Source of the DNA: Candidatus Pelagibacter sp. TMED118
GTDB lineage: Bacteria; Pseudomonadota; Alphaproteobacteria; Pelagibacterales; Pelagibacteraceae
NCBI GenBank assembly: GCA_002170205.2
Contig: NHFT02000006.1
Span: forward strand, 33,374 to 97,373
Length of the DNA: 64,000 bases
Direction of reading: 5' to 3'
The notes below the pieces were generated by a model. That model was not told the origin of the DNA. It did not search any database and worked only from the letters and a program-made list of their open reading frames with translations. Position numbers and translations under genes: made by a program. This document shows positions 9,112-19,056 of the stretch, piece by piece; the first letter of the stretch is position 1, and each line of letters opens with the position of its first letter.

Positions 9112-10220
9112 AAAACTATTTTATATCTAAATCAAAAAGATTAAGAGGTACACCTTTTACTTCTAGAATTGAAAAGCAAGGTGTTACAGCGTATACAATC
9201 TATAATCATATGTTATTGCCAACAAGGTTTAGTGATACTCTAGAGCAAGCATATCATCATTTGAAAGAACATGTTCAAGTTTGGGATGTATCTGTTCAAA
9301 GACAAACAGAAATAAACGGCAAAGACTCTTCAAAATTAGTACAATTAATGACTTGTAGAGATCTTTCAAAAGCTAAGGTTGGCAGATGTTACTATGCCCC
9401 TATCATTGACCATAAAGCTAAATTGATAAGTGATCCTGTAATTCTTAAGCTTGCAGAGGATAGATGGTGGATTTCTTTATCAGACTCTGATTTTGAATTA
9501 TTTGCTAAAGGTTTGGCCATAGGACTAAATTATGACGTCAATATATTCGAAGCAAAGGTTGATATCTTTTCTGTACAAGGACCAAAGTCTTTTAATTTAA
9601 TGAAAAAAGTACTTGGACCTAAGATTACAGAATTAAAATTTTTTGGTTTTGATTACTTCGAGTTTGCAGGCTTCAAACATTTAATTGCAAGATCTGGATG
9701 GTCCAAGCAAAGTGGATTTGAAGTATATATGGAAAATGAGCAAGCGGGACTAGCATTATATGATAAATTATTCGAGATTGGCGAAGAATTTAATTTAAAG
9801 CCTGGCTGTCCAAATTTAATCGAAAGAATTGAAAGCACTTTGTTATCTTACGGAAATGATATTGATATCGGTGATAACCCGCTAGAATGTGGTTTTGACA
9901 AATATGTTAACTTAGATAGCAATATAGAATTTTTAGGTAAAGAAGAGTTAAAAAAAGTTAAAGCCGAAGGTATTCAGAAGAAATTAATGGGAGTTAAAAT
10001 TAATGCAAAAGAAATTGCAGTTACAGGTTCAATGAATATGTATGATACTTCTAATAACTTAATTGGTGAATTGAGATCTGCATCATTTAATCCAATGTTC
10101 AATCAAGTTATTGGAATCGCAATGGTGAATAAACCTTATTTTAAAGCCTCTCAAGAGTTTAAGGTAGATATTAATGGAAAAAGTTGCATCGGAAAACTTT
10201 GCGACTTGCCCTTTATTTAG
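9108..10220 (+). CDS. dmdA: Dimethylsulfoniopropionate demethylase DmdA
   Basis: DmdA moves a methyl group from DMSP to tetrahydrofolate, giving 5-methyl-THF and methylmercaptopropionate. It is a 370-residue GcvT-fold protein. From memory the sequence closely follows the structurally studied Pelagibacter ubique DmdA: start [13 protein letters not shown], then [44 protein letters not shown], and the end CDLPFI. It overlaps the hydrolase stop by four bases (ATGA), completing a dmdC-dmdB-hydrolase-dmdA operon. No dmdD (methylthioacryloyl-CoA hydratase) lies nearby, in line with SAR11 lacking a true dmdD. Confidence 0.96.
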   Translation: MKNYFISKSKRLRGTPFTSRIEKQGVTAYTIYNHMLLPTRFSDTLEQAYHHLKEHVQVWDVSVQRQTEINGKDSSKLVQLMTCRDLSKAKVGRCYYAPIIDHKAKLISDPVILKLAEDRWWISLSDSDFELFAKGLAIGLNYDVNIFEAKVDIFSVQGPKSFNLMKKVLGPKITELKFFGFDYFEFAGFKHLIARSGWSKQSGFEVYMENEQAGLALYDKLFEIGEEFNLKPGCPNLIERIESTLLSYGNDIDIGDNPLECGFDKYVNLDSNIEFLGKEELKKVKAEGIQKKLMGVKINAKEIAVTGSMNMYDTSNNLIGELRSASFNPMFNQVIGIAMVNKPYFKASQEFKVDINGKSCIGKLCDLPFI

Positions 10221-10242
10221 TATTATAAATCACTAAAATATA

Positions 10243-11253
10243 ATGAAATTTGCAATAGTTGGAGCAACAGGAAACGTAGGTAGAAAATTAATAGAAGTTT
10301 TAGAAAAAAAGAAATTATCTATAAATGAAATCTATTTTATTGCTTCATCAAAAAGCTCAGGCAAAAAAATAAAATTTTTTGGCAAAGAACATACTGTCGA
10401 GAACTTAGAAAGATTTGATTTTTCTAAAGTAGATATTGCCTTTTTTGCTGCTGGTAGTGCTATTGCAGAGAAATGGGCACCTATTGCAGCTAAACAAACA
10501 ATAGTTATTGATAATTCAAAATTTTTTAGAAAAGATAATGAAATTCCTTTAATTGTGCCAGAGGTAAATTCAAAAGAAATATCGAAATTTAAAAATAAAA
10601 ATATTATTGCAAATGCTAATTGCTCAGTAATACCTATTGTTGTTGCACTTAAACCTTTACATGATCTATATAATGTTAAAAGAGTAGTAGCATCTACCTA
10701 CCAATCAGTGTCCGGGGCAGGAAAGGCTGGAATGGACGAGCTTATATCACAAACAAAGGAAATTTTAGAAAATAAAAAAGTTCAATCAAAACACTTTACT
10801 AAGCAGATAGCTTTCAATGCCATACCTCATATCGACATTTTTTTAGAAAATGGAAGCACTAAAGAAGAACAAAAAAACCAAGATGAAATAAAAAAAATTT
10901 TGGATAATAATATTAGAGTAACCTCTACTTGTGTGAGAATACCCGTACTAGTTTCACATTCCATTAGTATAAATATAGAATTCAATAAAAAACATAATTT
11001 AAATGAAATTAAAAACATTTTATCATCTTCACCAGGTTGTAAAGTTGTCGATGAGCAAAAAGATGGTGGTTATGTTACTCCTGCTGAAGCAGAAAATAAA
11101 TTTGAAACATTCATATCTAGGATTCGTAATGATGAATCGCAAGAAAATTCTATTAATATGTGGATTGTTTCAGACAATTTGTTAAAAGGTGCAGCTTTAA
11201 ATGCAGTTGAAATAGCAGAAATATTGATCAAAAATAATCTTTATGGAAAATAA
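10243..11253 (+). CDS. asd: Aspartate-semialdehyde dehydrogenase
   Basis: Asd reduces aspartyl phosphate to aspartate semialdehyde, the branch to lysine, methionine and threonine. The 336-residue protein has the NADP motif GATGNVGRKLIEVLE at the N-terminus. The active-site cysteine is in NANCSVIPI near residue 125, and RIPVLVSHS carries the catalytic histidine. The end overlaps sdhC by 11 bases. The start of an amino-acid gene in front of the TCA block probably reflects a shared operon rather than a functional link. Confidence 0.95.
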   Translation: MKFAIVGATGNVGRKLIEVLEKKKLSINEIYFIASSKSSGKKIKFFGKEHTVENLERFDFSKVDIAFFAAGSAIAEKWAPIAAKQTIVIDNSKFFRKDNEIPLIVPEVNSKEISKFKNKNIIANANCSVIPIVVALKPLHDLYNVKRVVASTYQSVSGAGKAGMDELISQTKEILENKKVQSKHFTKQIAFNAIPHIDIFLENGSTKEEQKNQDEIKKILDNNIRVTSTCVRIPVLVSHSISINIEFNKKHNLNEIKNILSSSPGCKVVDEQKDGGYVTPAEAENKFETFISRIRNDESQENSINMWIVSDNLLKGAALNAVEIAEILIKNNLYGK

Positions 11254-11626
11254 AAATCCCTTATCTCCACATATACAAATTTACAGTTGGCATATTTCCT
11301 CGTTAGTTTCTATTGGTCATAGGATTACTGGTGTGATAAATGTAATAATTTTAACATTTATTACTTTTTGGGTTGGATCACTATTATTAGGTGAAAATTT
11401 TTACGATTCAATTTTTAATTTTTTAAATTCTTTTTTTGGGAAATTTTTTGTAATAGGAACAATATGGTCTTTCACTTTCCATTCACTTAGTGAGTTAAGA
11501 CATCTTTTCTGGGATATGGGATATGGATTTGAATTAAAAACTGCAAATTTGACTGGTGCATTAGTAATAATTTTTTCTATTATTTTTACAGTAATAATTT
11601 TTTTAATTGGAAGGATATTCATTTAA
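11243..11626 (+). CDS. sdhC: Succinate dehydrogenase cytochrome b556 subunit
   Basis: This is a membrane anchor of complex II in the inner membrane. The 127 residues form three hydrophobic helices. The N-terminal SPHIQIYSWHISSLVSIGHRITG contains the serine and arginine of the ubiquinone site. His80 lies 11 residues before Asp91, exactly as the haem-b ligand His84 does in E. coli SdhC. It overlaps asd by 11 bases and is followed without a gap by sdhD. Confidence 0.94.
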   Translation: MENKNPLSPHIQIYSWHISSLVSIGHRITGVINVIILTFITFWVGSLLLGENFYDSIFNFLNSFFGKFFVIGTIWSFTFHSLSELRHLFWDMGYGFELKTANLTGALVIIFSIIFTVIIFLIGRIFI

Positions 11627-11956
11627 ATGGTTAGTCCTACAAAAAAGTGGCTTTTTATTAAAGCTTCATCTGTCATTTTAATACCATTAATGATTTGGTT
11701 TACTATTATATTTGCAGGTATTTATGATAAGAAATTTGATGAAATTACCTCATTTTTATCATCACAACCTACAATTTTTCTATTATCACTATTATTTATA
11801 GTAGCTTACTTCTTTTCAGCACTTACAATTAGCGAAATTTTTGAAGATTATATGGAAAATGAAAAAATTAAAAATGTCGCAAACAAATTATTATATTTAT
11901 TTGCTATAATAATTCCTATAATTACAATAATGTTTATTTATAATTTAAGTTTATGA
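11627..11956 (+). CDS. sdhD: Succinate dehydrogenase membrane anchor subunit
   Basis: This is the second anchor of complex II: 109 residues with three predicted membrane helices, in the standard place between sdhC and sdhA. The conserved FEDYM segment (residues 72-76) matches the DY of the E. coli quinone site. There is no histidine anywhere in the protein. At the position equivalent to the E. coli haem-b ligand His71, 11 residues before the Asp, there is Phe63. Identity rests on order, topology and the EDY motif because sequence similarity in this family is low. The last four bases overlap sdhA. Confidence 0.88.
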   Translation: MVSPTKKWLFIKASSVILIPLMIWFTIIFAGIYDKKFDEITSFLSSQPTIFLLSLLFIVAYFFSALTISEIFEDYMENEKIKNVANKLLYLFAIIIPIITIMFIYNLSL

Positions 11957-13728
11957 GTTCATACAAAATAATTGATCACGAATACGATGTAGTTGTTCTC
12001 GGAGCAGGTGGCTCTGGACTAAGAGCAGCTGTGGGCTTAAGTGAAGCTGGGTTAAAGACTGCCTGCATATCAAAAGTTTTCCCAACCAGAAGTCATACAT
12101 CTGCAGCTCAAGGAGGAATTTCAGCTGCCTTAGGCAATATGGGTGAGGATGATTGGAGATGGCACATGTATGATACTGTTAAAGGTGCCGACTGGTTAGG
12201 GGATCAAGATTGTATAGAATATTTATGTAAAGAAGCTCCGAAAGCAGTTCTAGAGCTGGAACAATATGGAGTTCCTTTTAGTAGAACTGAGGAAGGAAAA
12301 ATTTATCAAAGACCATTCGGTGGTATGACGAAAAATTACGGCAACGGTACTGTTCAAAGAACTTGTGCAGCTGCAGACCGTACAGGTCATGCAATCTTAC
12401 ATACTTTATATGGACAAGCTTTAAAACATAATACTGAATTTTTCATTGAATACTTTGCTCTAGATTTATTGATGAAAGATGGAGAGTGCAAAGGTTTAAT
12501 TGCATGGAATTTAAATGATGGAACAATTCATAGATTTAGGTCTCATATAACGATTATAGCAACTGGTGGATATGGAAAAGTTTACTATTCAGCTACGTCA
12601 GCTCACACTTGTACCGGTGATGGAAATGCTATGGTCTTAAGAGCAGGTCTGCCATTACAAGATATGGAATTTGTTCAATTCCATCCAACCGGAATTTACG
12701 GTCACGGTACATTAATATCTGAGGGTGTCAGAGGAGAAGGTGGATACTTAGTAAATTCTAATGGGGAAAGATTTATGGAACGATACGCTCCTAAAGCTAA
12801 AGATCTTGCTTCACGAGATGTTGTAAGTAGATCTATTGCAGTAGAAATTAATGAAGGCAGAGGTGTTGGAGCAGATAAGGATCATGTACATTTACATCTA
12901 GATCATTTAGATCCAAATGTTATTGAAGAAAGACTGCCTGGCATCTCAGAATCTTCAAAATTATTTGCAAATGTAGATGTTACAAAAGAACCAATACCGG
13001 TTGTACCAACTGTTCATTACAATATGGGTGGTATACCAACTAATTACAAAGCAGAAGTTTTAACGTTGAATGGTTCAACAAAGACAGTACCAGGATTAAT
13101 GGCAATTGGAGAGGCTGCATGTGTGTCAGTACACGGAGCAAATAGACTTGGTTCAAATTCGTTAATTGATCTTGTAGTTTTTGGTAGAGCGGCTGCTAAA
13201 AGAGCTGCAGAACTTGTTAAATCAGGAACTCCTCATGAGGAAATATCTCAATCAGAAACTGAAAAATGTTTGGACAGATTTGATAAACTTAGAAATGCAA
13301 ATGGAGCAAATAGTACAGCTGATTTAAGATTGTCTATGCAAAAAACAATGCAATCAAAATGTGCGGTATTTAGAACAGAAAGAACTTTAAAAGAAGGTGT
13401 TAATGAAATAAGAAAACCATACGAAGGAATGGATAATTTATCTGTTAAAGATAAGTCTTTAATTTTTAATACAGATCTTGTTGAAACACTCGAATTTGAT
13501 AATTTAATAAGACAGGCTATTACTACAATGGACTCTGCATTCCACAGAAAAGAGAGCAGAGGGGCCCACGCTAGAGAGGATTACCCAAAAAGGAATGACG
13601 AAAAATATATGCAACATACTCTATCATGGTGCAATGGTACAAAAACTAAAATCGATTATAGACCAGTACATAGCTCAACACTAACAAATGACGTTCAATA
13701 TTTTCCACCTCAAGAAAGAGTTTATTAA
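11953..13728 (+). CDS. sdhA: Succinate dehydrogenase flavoprotein subunit
   Basis: SdhA oxidises succinate to fumarate at a covalently bound FAD. The protein has 591 residues. The FAD-binding [14 protein letters not shown] is at the N-terminus, and SHTSAAQGG has the histidine that binds FAD. The active-site segments [19 protein letters not shown] and [10 protein letters not shown] follow. It overlaps sdhD by four bases and sdhB by one (TAATG), so all four subunits are translated together. Confidence 0.98.
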   Translation: MSSYKIIDHEYDVVVLGAGGSGLRAAVGLSEAGLKTACISKVFPTRSHTSAAQGGISAALGNMGEDDWRWHMYDTVKGADWLGDQDCIEYLCKEAPKAVLELEQYGVPFSRTEEGKIYQRPFGGMTKNYGNGTVQRTCAAADRTGHAILHTLYGQALKHNTEFFIEYFALDLLMKDGECKGLIAWNLNDGTIHRFRSHITIIATGGYGKVYYSATSAHTCTGDGNAMVLRAGLPLQDMEFVQFHPTGIYGHGTLISEGVRGEGGYLVNSNGERFMERYAPKAKDLASRDVVSRSIAVEINEGRGVGADKDHVHLHLDHLDPNVIEERLPGISESSKLFANVDVTKEPIPVVPTVHYNMGGIPTNYKAEVLTLNGSTKTVPGLMAIGEAACVSVHGANRLGSNSLIDLVVFGRAAAKRAAELVKSGTPHEEISQSETEKCLDRFDKLRNANGANSTADLRLSMQKTMQSKCAVFRTERTLKEGVNEIRKPYEGMDNLSVKDKSLIFNTDLVETLEFDNLIRQAITTMDSAFHRKESRGAHAREDYPKRNDEKYMQHTLSWCNGTKTKIDYRPVHSSTLTNDVQYFPPQERVY

Positions 13729-14501
13729 TGGTTCAGATAAGTTTGCCTCAGAATTCAAAAATTCAAAAAGGCAAATATTATAAAGATAAAACTGGGTCAA
13801 AAAATTTACGTAAAGTTAATATTTATAGATGGGACCCTTCAACCGGCGAAAATCCGAGAATAGATACTTATGAGGTTGATATGGAGAATTGTCCATCAAA
13901 AGTACTTGATTTGCTTAATAAAATTAAAAATGAAATAGACTCTTCGATTGCCTATCGAAGATCATGTGCTCACGGCGTATGTGGATCTTGTGCTATGAAC
14001 ATGGACGGCAAAAATGGATTGGCTTGTACAAAACCTCATTCAGAAATAAAAGGAGATATAAATATTTATCCTTTGCCTCATCTCAAAGTGCAAAAAGATT
14101 TAATAGGAGATTTATCAACATTGTATAAACAATACGCATCTGTTGAACCTTGGTTGAAGAACTCAAACACTACAAGTGATAAAGAAAATTTTCAATCAAA
14201 AGAAGATAGAGCTAAATTAGATGGGTTATATGAATGTATTATGTGTGCTTGCTGTTCAACATCTTGTCCGAGTTATTGGTGGAATGGTGAAAAATATTTA
14301 GGTCCCGCAGTATTACTTCAAGCTTACAGATGGATTATTGATTCAAGAGATGAAGAAAGAAAAGAGAGATTAAAGAAAGTAGCAGATGAATTAAAGCTTT
14401 ATAGATGCCACACTATCATGAATTGTACAAATGCTTGTCCAAAGGGTTTAAATCCTGCAAAAGCGATAGCATCTATAAAGAAAATGCTTGCAACAGGCTA
14501 A
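13728..14501 (+). CDS. sdhB: Succinate dehydrogenase iron-sulfur subunit
   Basis: SdhB passes electrons from FAD to quinone through three clusters. The 257 residues hold the [2Fe-2S] cysteines in CAHGVCGSC plus a later C in GLAC, the [4Fe-4S] set in [12 protein letters not shown], and the [3Fe-4S]/[4Fe-4S] cysteines in [14 protein letters not shown]. The N-terminal RWDP motif is also typical. It starts on the last base of sdhA. Confidence 0.98.
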   Translation: MVQISLPQNSKIQKGKYYKDKTGSKNLRKVNIYRWDPSTGENPRIDTYEVDMENCPSKVLDLLNKIKNEIDSSIAYRRSCAHGVCGSCAMNMDGKNGLACTKPHSEIKGDINIYPLPHLKVQKDLIGDLSTLYKQYASVEPWLKNSNTTSDKENFQSKEDRAKLDGLYECIMCACCSTSCPSYWWNGEKYLGPAVLLQAYRWIIDSRDEERKERLKKVADELKLYRCHTIMNCTNACPKGLNPAKAIASIKKMLATG

Positions 14502-14524
14502 TTACTTAATTAAATAAATTCTTC

Positions 14525-16018
14525 ATGAATTTAATACAACATTTTGTAAATGGTACGACATATAAGGGTAATTCAAATACAAAAGGTAAAGTATTTAATC
14601 CAGCAACTGGTGAACAAGTGTCCGAAGTAATACTTGGAACTAAAGATGATTTAAATAAAACAGTAGAAATAGCGAAAAAAGCTTTTGAATCTTGGTCACT
14701 AAAACCACCTCTTCAGAGAGCAAGAGTGATGTTTAGGTTTAAAGAATTAATAGAGAAAAACTCCGATGAAATTGTTAAATTAATAGTTTCTGAACACGGC
14801 AAGGTATATGAAGATGCCAAAGGTTCATTAACTCGGGGTATAGAGGTAGTAGAATATGCGTGTGGAATACCTCAAATATTAAAAGGAGAATTCACCGAAA
14901 ATGTGGGCTCTGAAGTTGATAGTTGGTCCGTAAGACAACCCTTAGGAGTTTGTGCAGGTATAACACCATTTAACTTTCCTGCAATGGTTCCTATGTGGAT
15001 GTTTCCGATGGCAATAGCGTGTGGAAATTCATTTATATTAAAACCCTCTGAAAAAGATCCATCATGTTCATTAAAACTTGCAGAGCTTTTAAGTGAAGCA
15101 GGTTTACCCGATGGAGTATTTAATGTGGTAAACGGTGATAAAGAAGTTGTTGATGCAATTTTAATAAGCAAAGATATTCAAGCTGTTAGCTTTGTTGGAT
15201 CCACTCCAATAGCTAAATATATTTATGAAAATGCTGCTAAAAATGAAAAAAGAGTACAAGCTCTTGGTGGAGCAAAAAATCATTGTGTGGTTATGCCTGA
15301 TTGTGATTTAGATCAAGCTGTAAATGGATTGATGGGAGCAGCTTATGGATCCGCTGGTGAAAGATGTATGGCTCAGTCAGTTGCTGTTGCAGTTGGCGAC
15401 ATTGCAGATCAACTAGTTGATAACCTTTCAAAAAAAGTTGAATCATTAAAAGTTGGCCCTGGTATGGACAAAAATTCGGAAATGGGACCTTTAATAACTA
15501 AAGAACATTTAGAGAAAGTTAAAGGATACGTTAATTTAGGTGAAAAAGAAGGCGCAAAACTTGTTGTAGATGGGCGACATTTAAAACTCCAAGGTTATGA
15601 AAATGGTTTTTTTATGGGTGGGTGTCTCTTTGACAATGTCACCGAGGATATGAGAATTTATAAGGAGGAAATTTTTGGTCCTGTATTATCAGTTGTGAGA
15701 GCAAAAGACTTTAAACAAGCTTCAGATTTGGTAAATAATCATGAGTTTGGTAACGGAGTGAGTATTTTTACAAGGGACGGTGATGTTGCTAGAACATTTT
15801 CAAGTAAAATAAAAGTTGGCATGGTTGGAATAAATATACCAATACCAGTCCCTATGGCATTCCATAGTTTTGGAGGCTGGAAAAGATCGCTTTTTGGAGA
15901 TCAGCACATGCATGGTCCAGAAGGTGTAAGATTTTATACTAAACTAAAAATAGTAACTTCAAGGTGGCCGAGAGGTATTAGATCAAATCCTGAATTTACA
16001 ATGCCTACTATGAAATAA
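14525..16018 (+). CDS. mmsA: Methylmalonate-semialdehyde dehydrogenase (CoA-acylating)
   Basis: MmsA converts methylmalonate or malonate semialdehyde to propionyl- or acetyl-CoA with NAD+ and CoA. The protein has 497 residues of the aldehyde dehydrogenase fold. [17 protein letters not shown] is the MmsA version of the NAD-binding motif, the catalytic cysteine is Cys281 in GERCMAQS, and the C-terminal [13 protein letters not shown] and TSRWP are MmsA signatures. It sits between sdhB and mdh inside the TCA block. Its role could be in valine, uracil/beta-alanine or acrylate breakdown; the sequence does not decide. Confidence 0.92.
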   Translation: MNLIQHFVNGTTYKGNSNTKGKVFNPATGEQVSEVILGTKDDLNKTVEIAKKAFESWSLKPPLQRARVMFRFKELIEKNSDEIVKLIVSEHGKVYEDAKGSLTRGIEVVEYACGIPQILKGEFTENVGSEVDSWSVRQPLGVCAGITPFNFPAMVPMWMFPMAIACGNSFILKPSEKDPSCSLKLAELLSEAGLPDGVFNVVNGDKEVVDAILISKDIQAVSFVGSTPIAKYIYENAAKNEKRVQALGGAKNHCVVMPDCDLDQAVNGLMGAAYGSAGERCMAQSVAVAVGDIADQLVDNLSKKVESLKVGPGMDKNSEMGPLITKEHLEKVKGYVNLGEKEGAKLVVDGRHLKLQGYENGFFMGGCLFDNVTEDMRIYKEEIFGPVLSVVRAKDFKQASDLVNNHEFGNGVSIFTRDGDVARTFSSKIKVGMVGINIPIPVPMAFHSFGGWKRSLFGDQHMHGPEGVRFYTKLKIVTSRWPRGIRSNPEFTMPTMK

Positions 16019-16020
16019 AT

Positions 16021-16986
16021 ATGAGCAAAAAAATATCATTAATAGGAGCAGGCCAAATTGGAGGAACATTGGCGCATTTACTTGGAATAAAAGAAGTTGT
16101 GTCTGAAATAGTTTTATTTGATGTAGCCGTAGGTGTTGCAAAAGGTAAAGCATTAGATATAGCTCAATCATCTTCAGTAGATGGATTTAACGTAAAATTT
16201 TCAGGCACTGATAATTATAAAGATATTAAAAATTCTGATGTCATAATTATAACAGCTGGTGTTCCAAGAAAACCTGGAATGAGTAGAGACGATTTACTAG
16301 GAATAAATTTGAAAATTATGAAACAGGTTGCTGAAGGTATTAAATCAAATTGTCCTAGTGCCTTTGTTATTTGTATTACAAATCCACTAGATGTTATGGT
16401 AATGGCTTTGCAAACTTATTCTAATTTACCAAAAAATAAAGTTGTCGGGATGGCAGGTATATTAGACTCTTCTAGATATAAATTATTTTTATCAGAAGAA
16501 CTAAATGTTCCAGTTAAACAAATAGATGCACTAGTAATGGGAGGCCATGGCGACACAATGGTACCTCTTCCAGGTTTTACTAAAGTTAATGGTAAGAATC
16601 TATTAGATTTAATAGATGATGGAACAATATCCAAAGAAAGAGTTGAAGAAATTAATCAAAGAACTAGAGATGGAGGGGCTGAAATAGTAAAATACCTCGA
16701 AACAGGTTCAGCATTTTATGCTCCAGCTGCTTCAGGAGTGGAAATGGCGATAAGTTACATTAAAGATGAAAAAAAACTATTACCATGTGCGGTTTATTTA
16801 GATGGTGAATACGGAGTAGAAAATATTTATGCTGGGGTTCCTGTAATTATCGGAAAAAATGGAGTCGAAAAAATTGAGGAAATAAAATTACAAACCAAAG
16901 AGAAAAATGAATTCAATAAATCAGTTGAATCTGTAAAAAAACTTTGGGAAGCAGCAACAAAAATTGATCCTGATCTAAATAAATAA
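16021..16986 (+). CDS. mdh: Malate dehydrogenase
   Basis: Mdh oxidises malate to oxaloacetate with NAD+. The 321 residues match the LDH-like MDH group usual in alphaproteobacteria. They start with [14 protein letters not shown] (NAD motif), and substrate arginines are in [12 protein letters not shown]. The catalytic His176 is in [11 protein letters not shown]. It begins two bases after mmsA and shares its last base with sucC. Confidence 0.97.
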   Translation: MSKKISLIGAGQIGGTLAHLLGIKEVVSEIVLFDVAVGVAKGKALDIAQSSSVDGFNVKFSGTDNYKDIKNSDVIIITAGVPRKPGMSRDDLLGINLKIMKQVAEGIKSNCPSAFVICITNPLDVMVMALQTYSNLPKNKVVGMAGILDSSRYKLFLSEELNVPVKQIDALVMGGHGDTMVPLPGFTKVNGKNLLDLIDDGTISKERVEEINQRTRDGGAEIVKYLETGSAFYAPAASGVEMAISYIKDEKKLLPCAVYLDGEYGVENIYAGVPVIIGKNGVEKIEEIKLQTKEKNEFNKSVESVKKLWEAATKIDPDLNK

Positions 16987-18146
16987 TGAATATACATGAG
17001 CATCAAGCAAAAAAGCTTTTAAAAGAATTTGGAGCGCCCGTACCCAATGGAGTTTATGGATTTAGTGTAGATGAAATTTTGAAAAAATCTAAGCTGCTTA
17101 AAACTGAAAAATATGTTTTAAAAGCACAAATACATGCTGGAGGAAGAGGAAAAGCTGGAGGAATTACAATAGCAAATAGCCTTGATGAATTAAAACTGGC
17201 GGCAAATCAACTTTTTGGTAAGATATTGATAACTCATCAGACTGGACCTAAAGGAAAGAAGGTTGAAAGATTATATGTAGAGGAAGCGTCCAATATAGAT
17301 AAAGAATTTTATCTTTCATGCTTGGTAGATAGAAAAAGCTCAAAAATCGCATTTATTTCAAGTGTGCAAGGAGGAATGGACATTGAAGAAACAGCGATAA
17401 AAACCCCTGAAAAAATAATTACGACTAAGGTAGATTTCAATAATGAAATATCAGAAGCTGATTGTGAAAAAATTATTAGGGTTTTTAATCTTGAATATGA
17501 TGCCAAAGATCAGGGTATAGAATTAATAAAATGTGTATATAAAATGTTTAAAGAAAAAGATGCGAGTCTAGTTGAAATTAACCCTCTTATATTAACCAAA
17601 GAAAATAATATTGTATGTTTAGATGCAAAAGTTATATTAGATGATAATGCTATTTTCAGACACCCAGGTCACTTAGAATTAAGGGATTTAAATGAAGAAG
17701 AGCCCACCGAAATAGAGGCAAGTAAGCACGATTTATCGTATATTAAATTAGATGGAAATATAGGATGTATGGTAAATGGTGCTGGATTAGCTATGGCAAC
17801 CATGGATATAATAAAGTTACATGGTCAAACTCCTGCAAATTTCTTAGATGTCGGTGGGGGAGCTTCAAAAGAAAAAGTATCTTCAGCCCTAAAAATAATT
17901 TTATCTGATAAAAACGTAAAAGGTATATTAATCAATATTTTCGGTGGTATTATGAGATGTGACATACTTGCAGCGGGAGTAGTTGAAGCTGCAAAAGAAG
18001 TCAAAATAAATTTACCAATTGTTGTAAGATTAGCTGGTACTAATGTTGAAGAAGGAAATAAGATATTAAAAGAATCTAAGTTAAAAATAATAACAGCTTC
18101 AGATTTGTCAGACGCTGCAAAGAAAATTGTAAAAATAATTAAATAA
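16986..18146 (+). CDS. sucC: Succinate-CoA ligase beta subunit
   Basis: SucC is the ATP-grasp subunit of succinyl-CoA synthetase, which makes ATP or GTP from succinyl-CoA. It starts with [19 protein letters not shown], then [14 protein letters not shown] (nucleotide binding) and VEINPL (metal). The C-terminal FLDVGGGA and [10 protein letters not shown] interact with SucD. At 386 residues it is of standard length. It overlaps mdh and sucD by one base each. Confidence 0.97.
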   Translation: MNIHEHQAKKLLKEFGAPVPNGVYGFSVDEILKKSKLLKTEKYVLKAQIHAGGRGKAGGITIANSLDELKLAANQLFGKILITHQTGPKGKKVERLYVEEASNIDKEFYLSCLVDRKSSKIAFISSVQGGMDIEETAIKTPEKIITTKVDFNNEISEADCEKIIRVFNLEYDAKDQGIELIKCVYKMFKEKDASLVEINPLILTKENNIVCLDAKVILDDNAIFRHPGHLELRDLNEEEPTEIEASKHDLSYIKLDGNIGCMVNGAGLAMATMDIIKLHGQTPANFLDVGGGASKEKVSSALKIILSDKNVKGILINIFGGIMRCDILAAGVVEAAKEVKINLPIVVRLAGTNVEEGNKILKESKLKIITASDLSDAAKKIVKIIK

Positions 18147-19021
18147 TGTCTATTCTAGTTAATAAACATACAAAATTAATCTGCCAAGGTTTCACAGGTT
18201 CACATGGAACATTTCATTCAGAGCAAGCATTAAATTACGGAACTAACTTAGTTGGCGGTGTCACACCAAGAAAAGGTGGTCAAGTACATCTAGGTAAACC
18301 AGTTTTTAATTCTGTAAAAGATGCAGTTAATGAAACAAATGCAAATGCTTCAATGATTTATGTACCAGCAAAATTTGCTGCCGATGCAATTATAGAAGCC
18401 ATTAATTCATCAATTGAAATTATAGTATGTATCACTGAGGGTATCCCCGTTTTAGATATGTTAAGAGTAAAGAAATATCTATCAAACTCTAAATCTAAAT
18501 TGATAGGTCCTAATTGTCCTGGAGTTATTACTCCAGATGAGTGTAAAATTGGGATAATGCCAGGAAATATACATAAAAAAGGCTCAGTTGGTATAGTCTC
18601 AAGATCTGGAACTCTAACATACGAAGCAGTAGATCAAACTTCAAAGTTAGGATTAGGCCAATCTACTTGCATTGGTATTGGAGGTGATCCAATTAATGGT
18701 ACTAATTTTATAGATTGTTTAGAACTTTTTCTAAATGATATCGAAACAGAATCTATTGTAATGATAGGTGAAATTGGAGGATCAGCAGAAGAAGAAGCTT
18801 CAGAGTATATAAAAAATCATAAAATAAAAAAACCAATGGTAGGTTTTATTGCAGGAATAACAGCACCTCCTGGACGAAGGATGGGTCACGCAGGCGCAAT
18901 AATATCTGGTGGCAAGGGCGGAGCAGAGGAAAAAATCAAAACGATGGAAGATGCAGGCATTTCAATGGCTAAATCTCCAGCAGATATAGGAAAAACTTTA
19001 TTAAACAAATTGTCACTTTAA
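18146..19021 (+). CDS. sucD: Succinate-CoA ligase alpha subunit
   Basis: SucD binds CoA and carries the phosphohistidine. The 291 residues include [15 protein letters not shown] (CoA domain), [19 protein letters not shown] and the active-site His248 in [11 protein letters not shown]. It is coupled to sucC by a one-base overlap. A 35-base gap separates it from sucA, one of the few breaks in this block. Confidence 0.97.
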   Translation: MSILVNKHTKLICQGFTGSHGTFHSEQALNYGTNLVGGVTPRKGGQVHLGKPVFNSVKDAVNETNANASMIYVPAKFAADAIIEAINSSIEIIVCITEGIPVLDMLRVKKYLSNSKSKLIGPNCPGVITPDECKIGIMPGNIHKKGSVGIVSRSGTLTYEAVDQTSKLGLGQSTCIGIGGDPINGTNFIDCLELFLNDIETESIVMIGEIGGSAEEEASEYIKNHKIKKPMVGFIAGITAPPGRRMGHAGAIISGGKGGAEEKIKTMEDAGISMAKSPADIGKTLLNKLSL

Positions 19022-19056
19022 ATATTTATTTGTAACACTATAATAATAATTAACTA

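Noticed and set aside
14872..15171. Minus-strand open frame of 99 residues inside mmsA
   Set aside because: A shadow of the mmsA coding frame with no recognisable domain or ribosome binding site.
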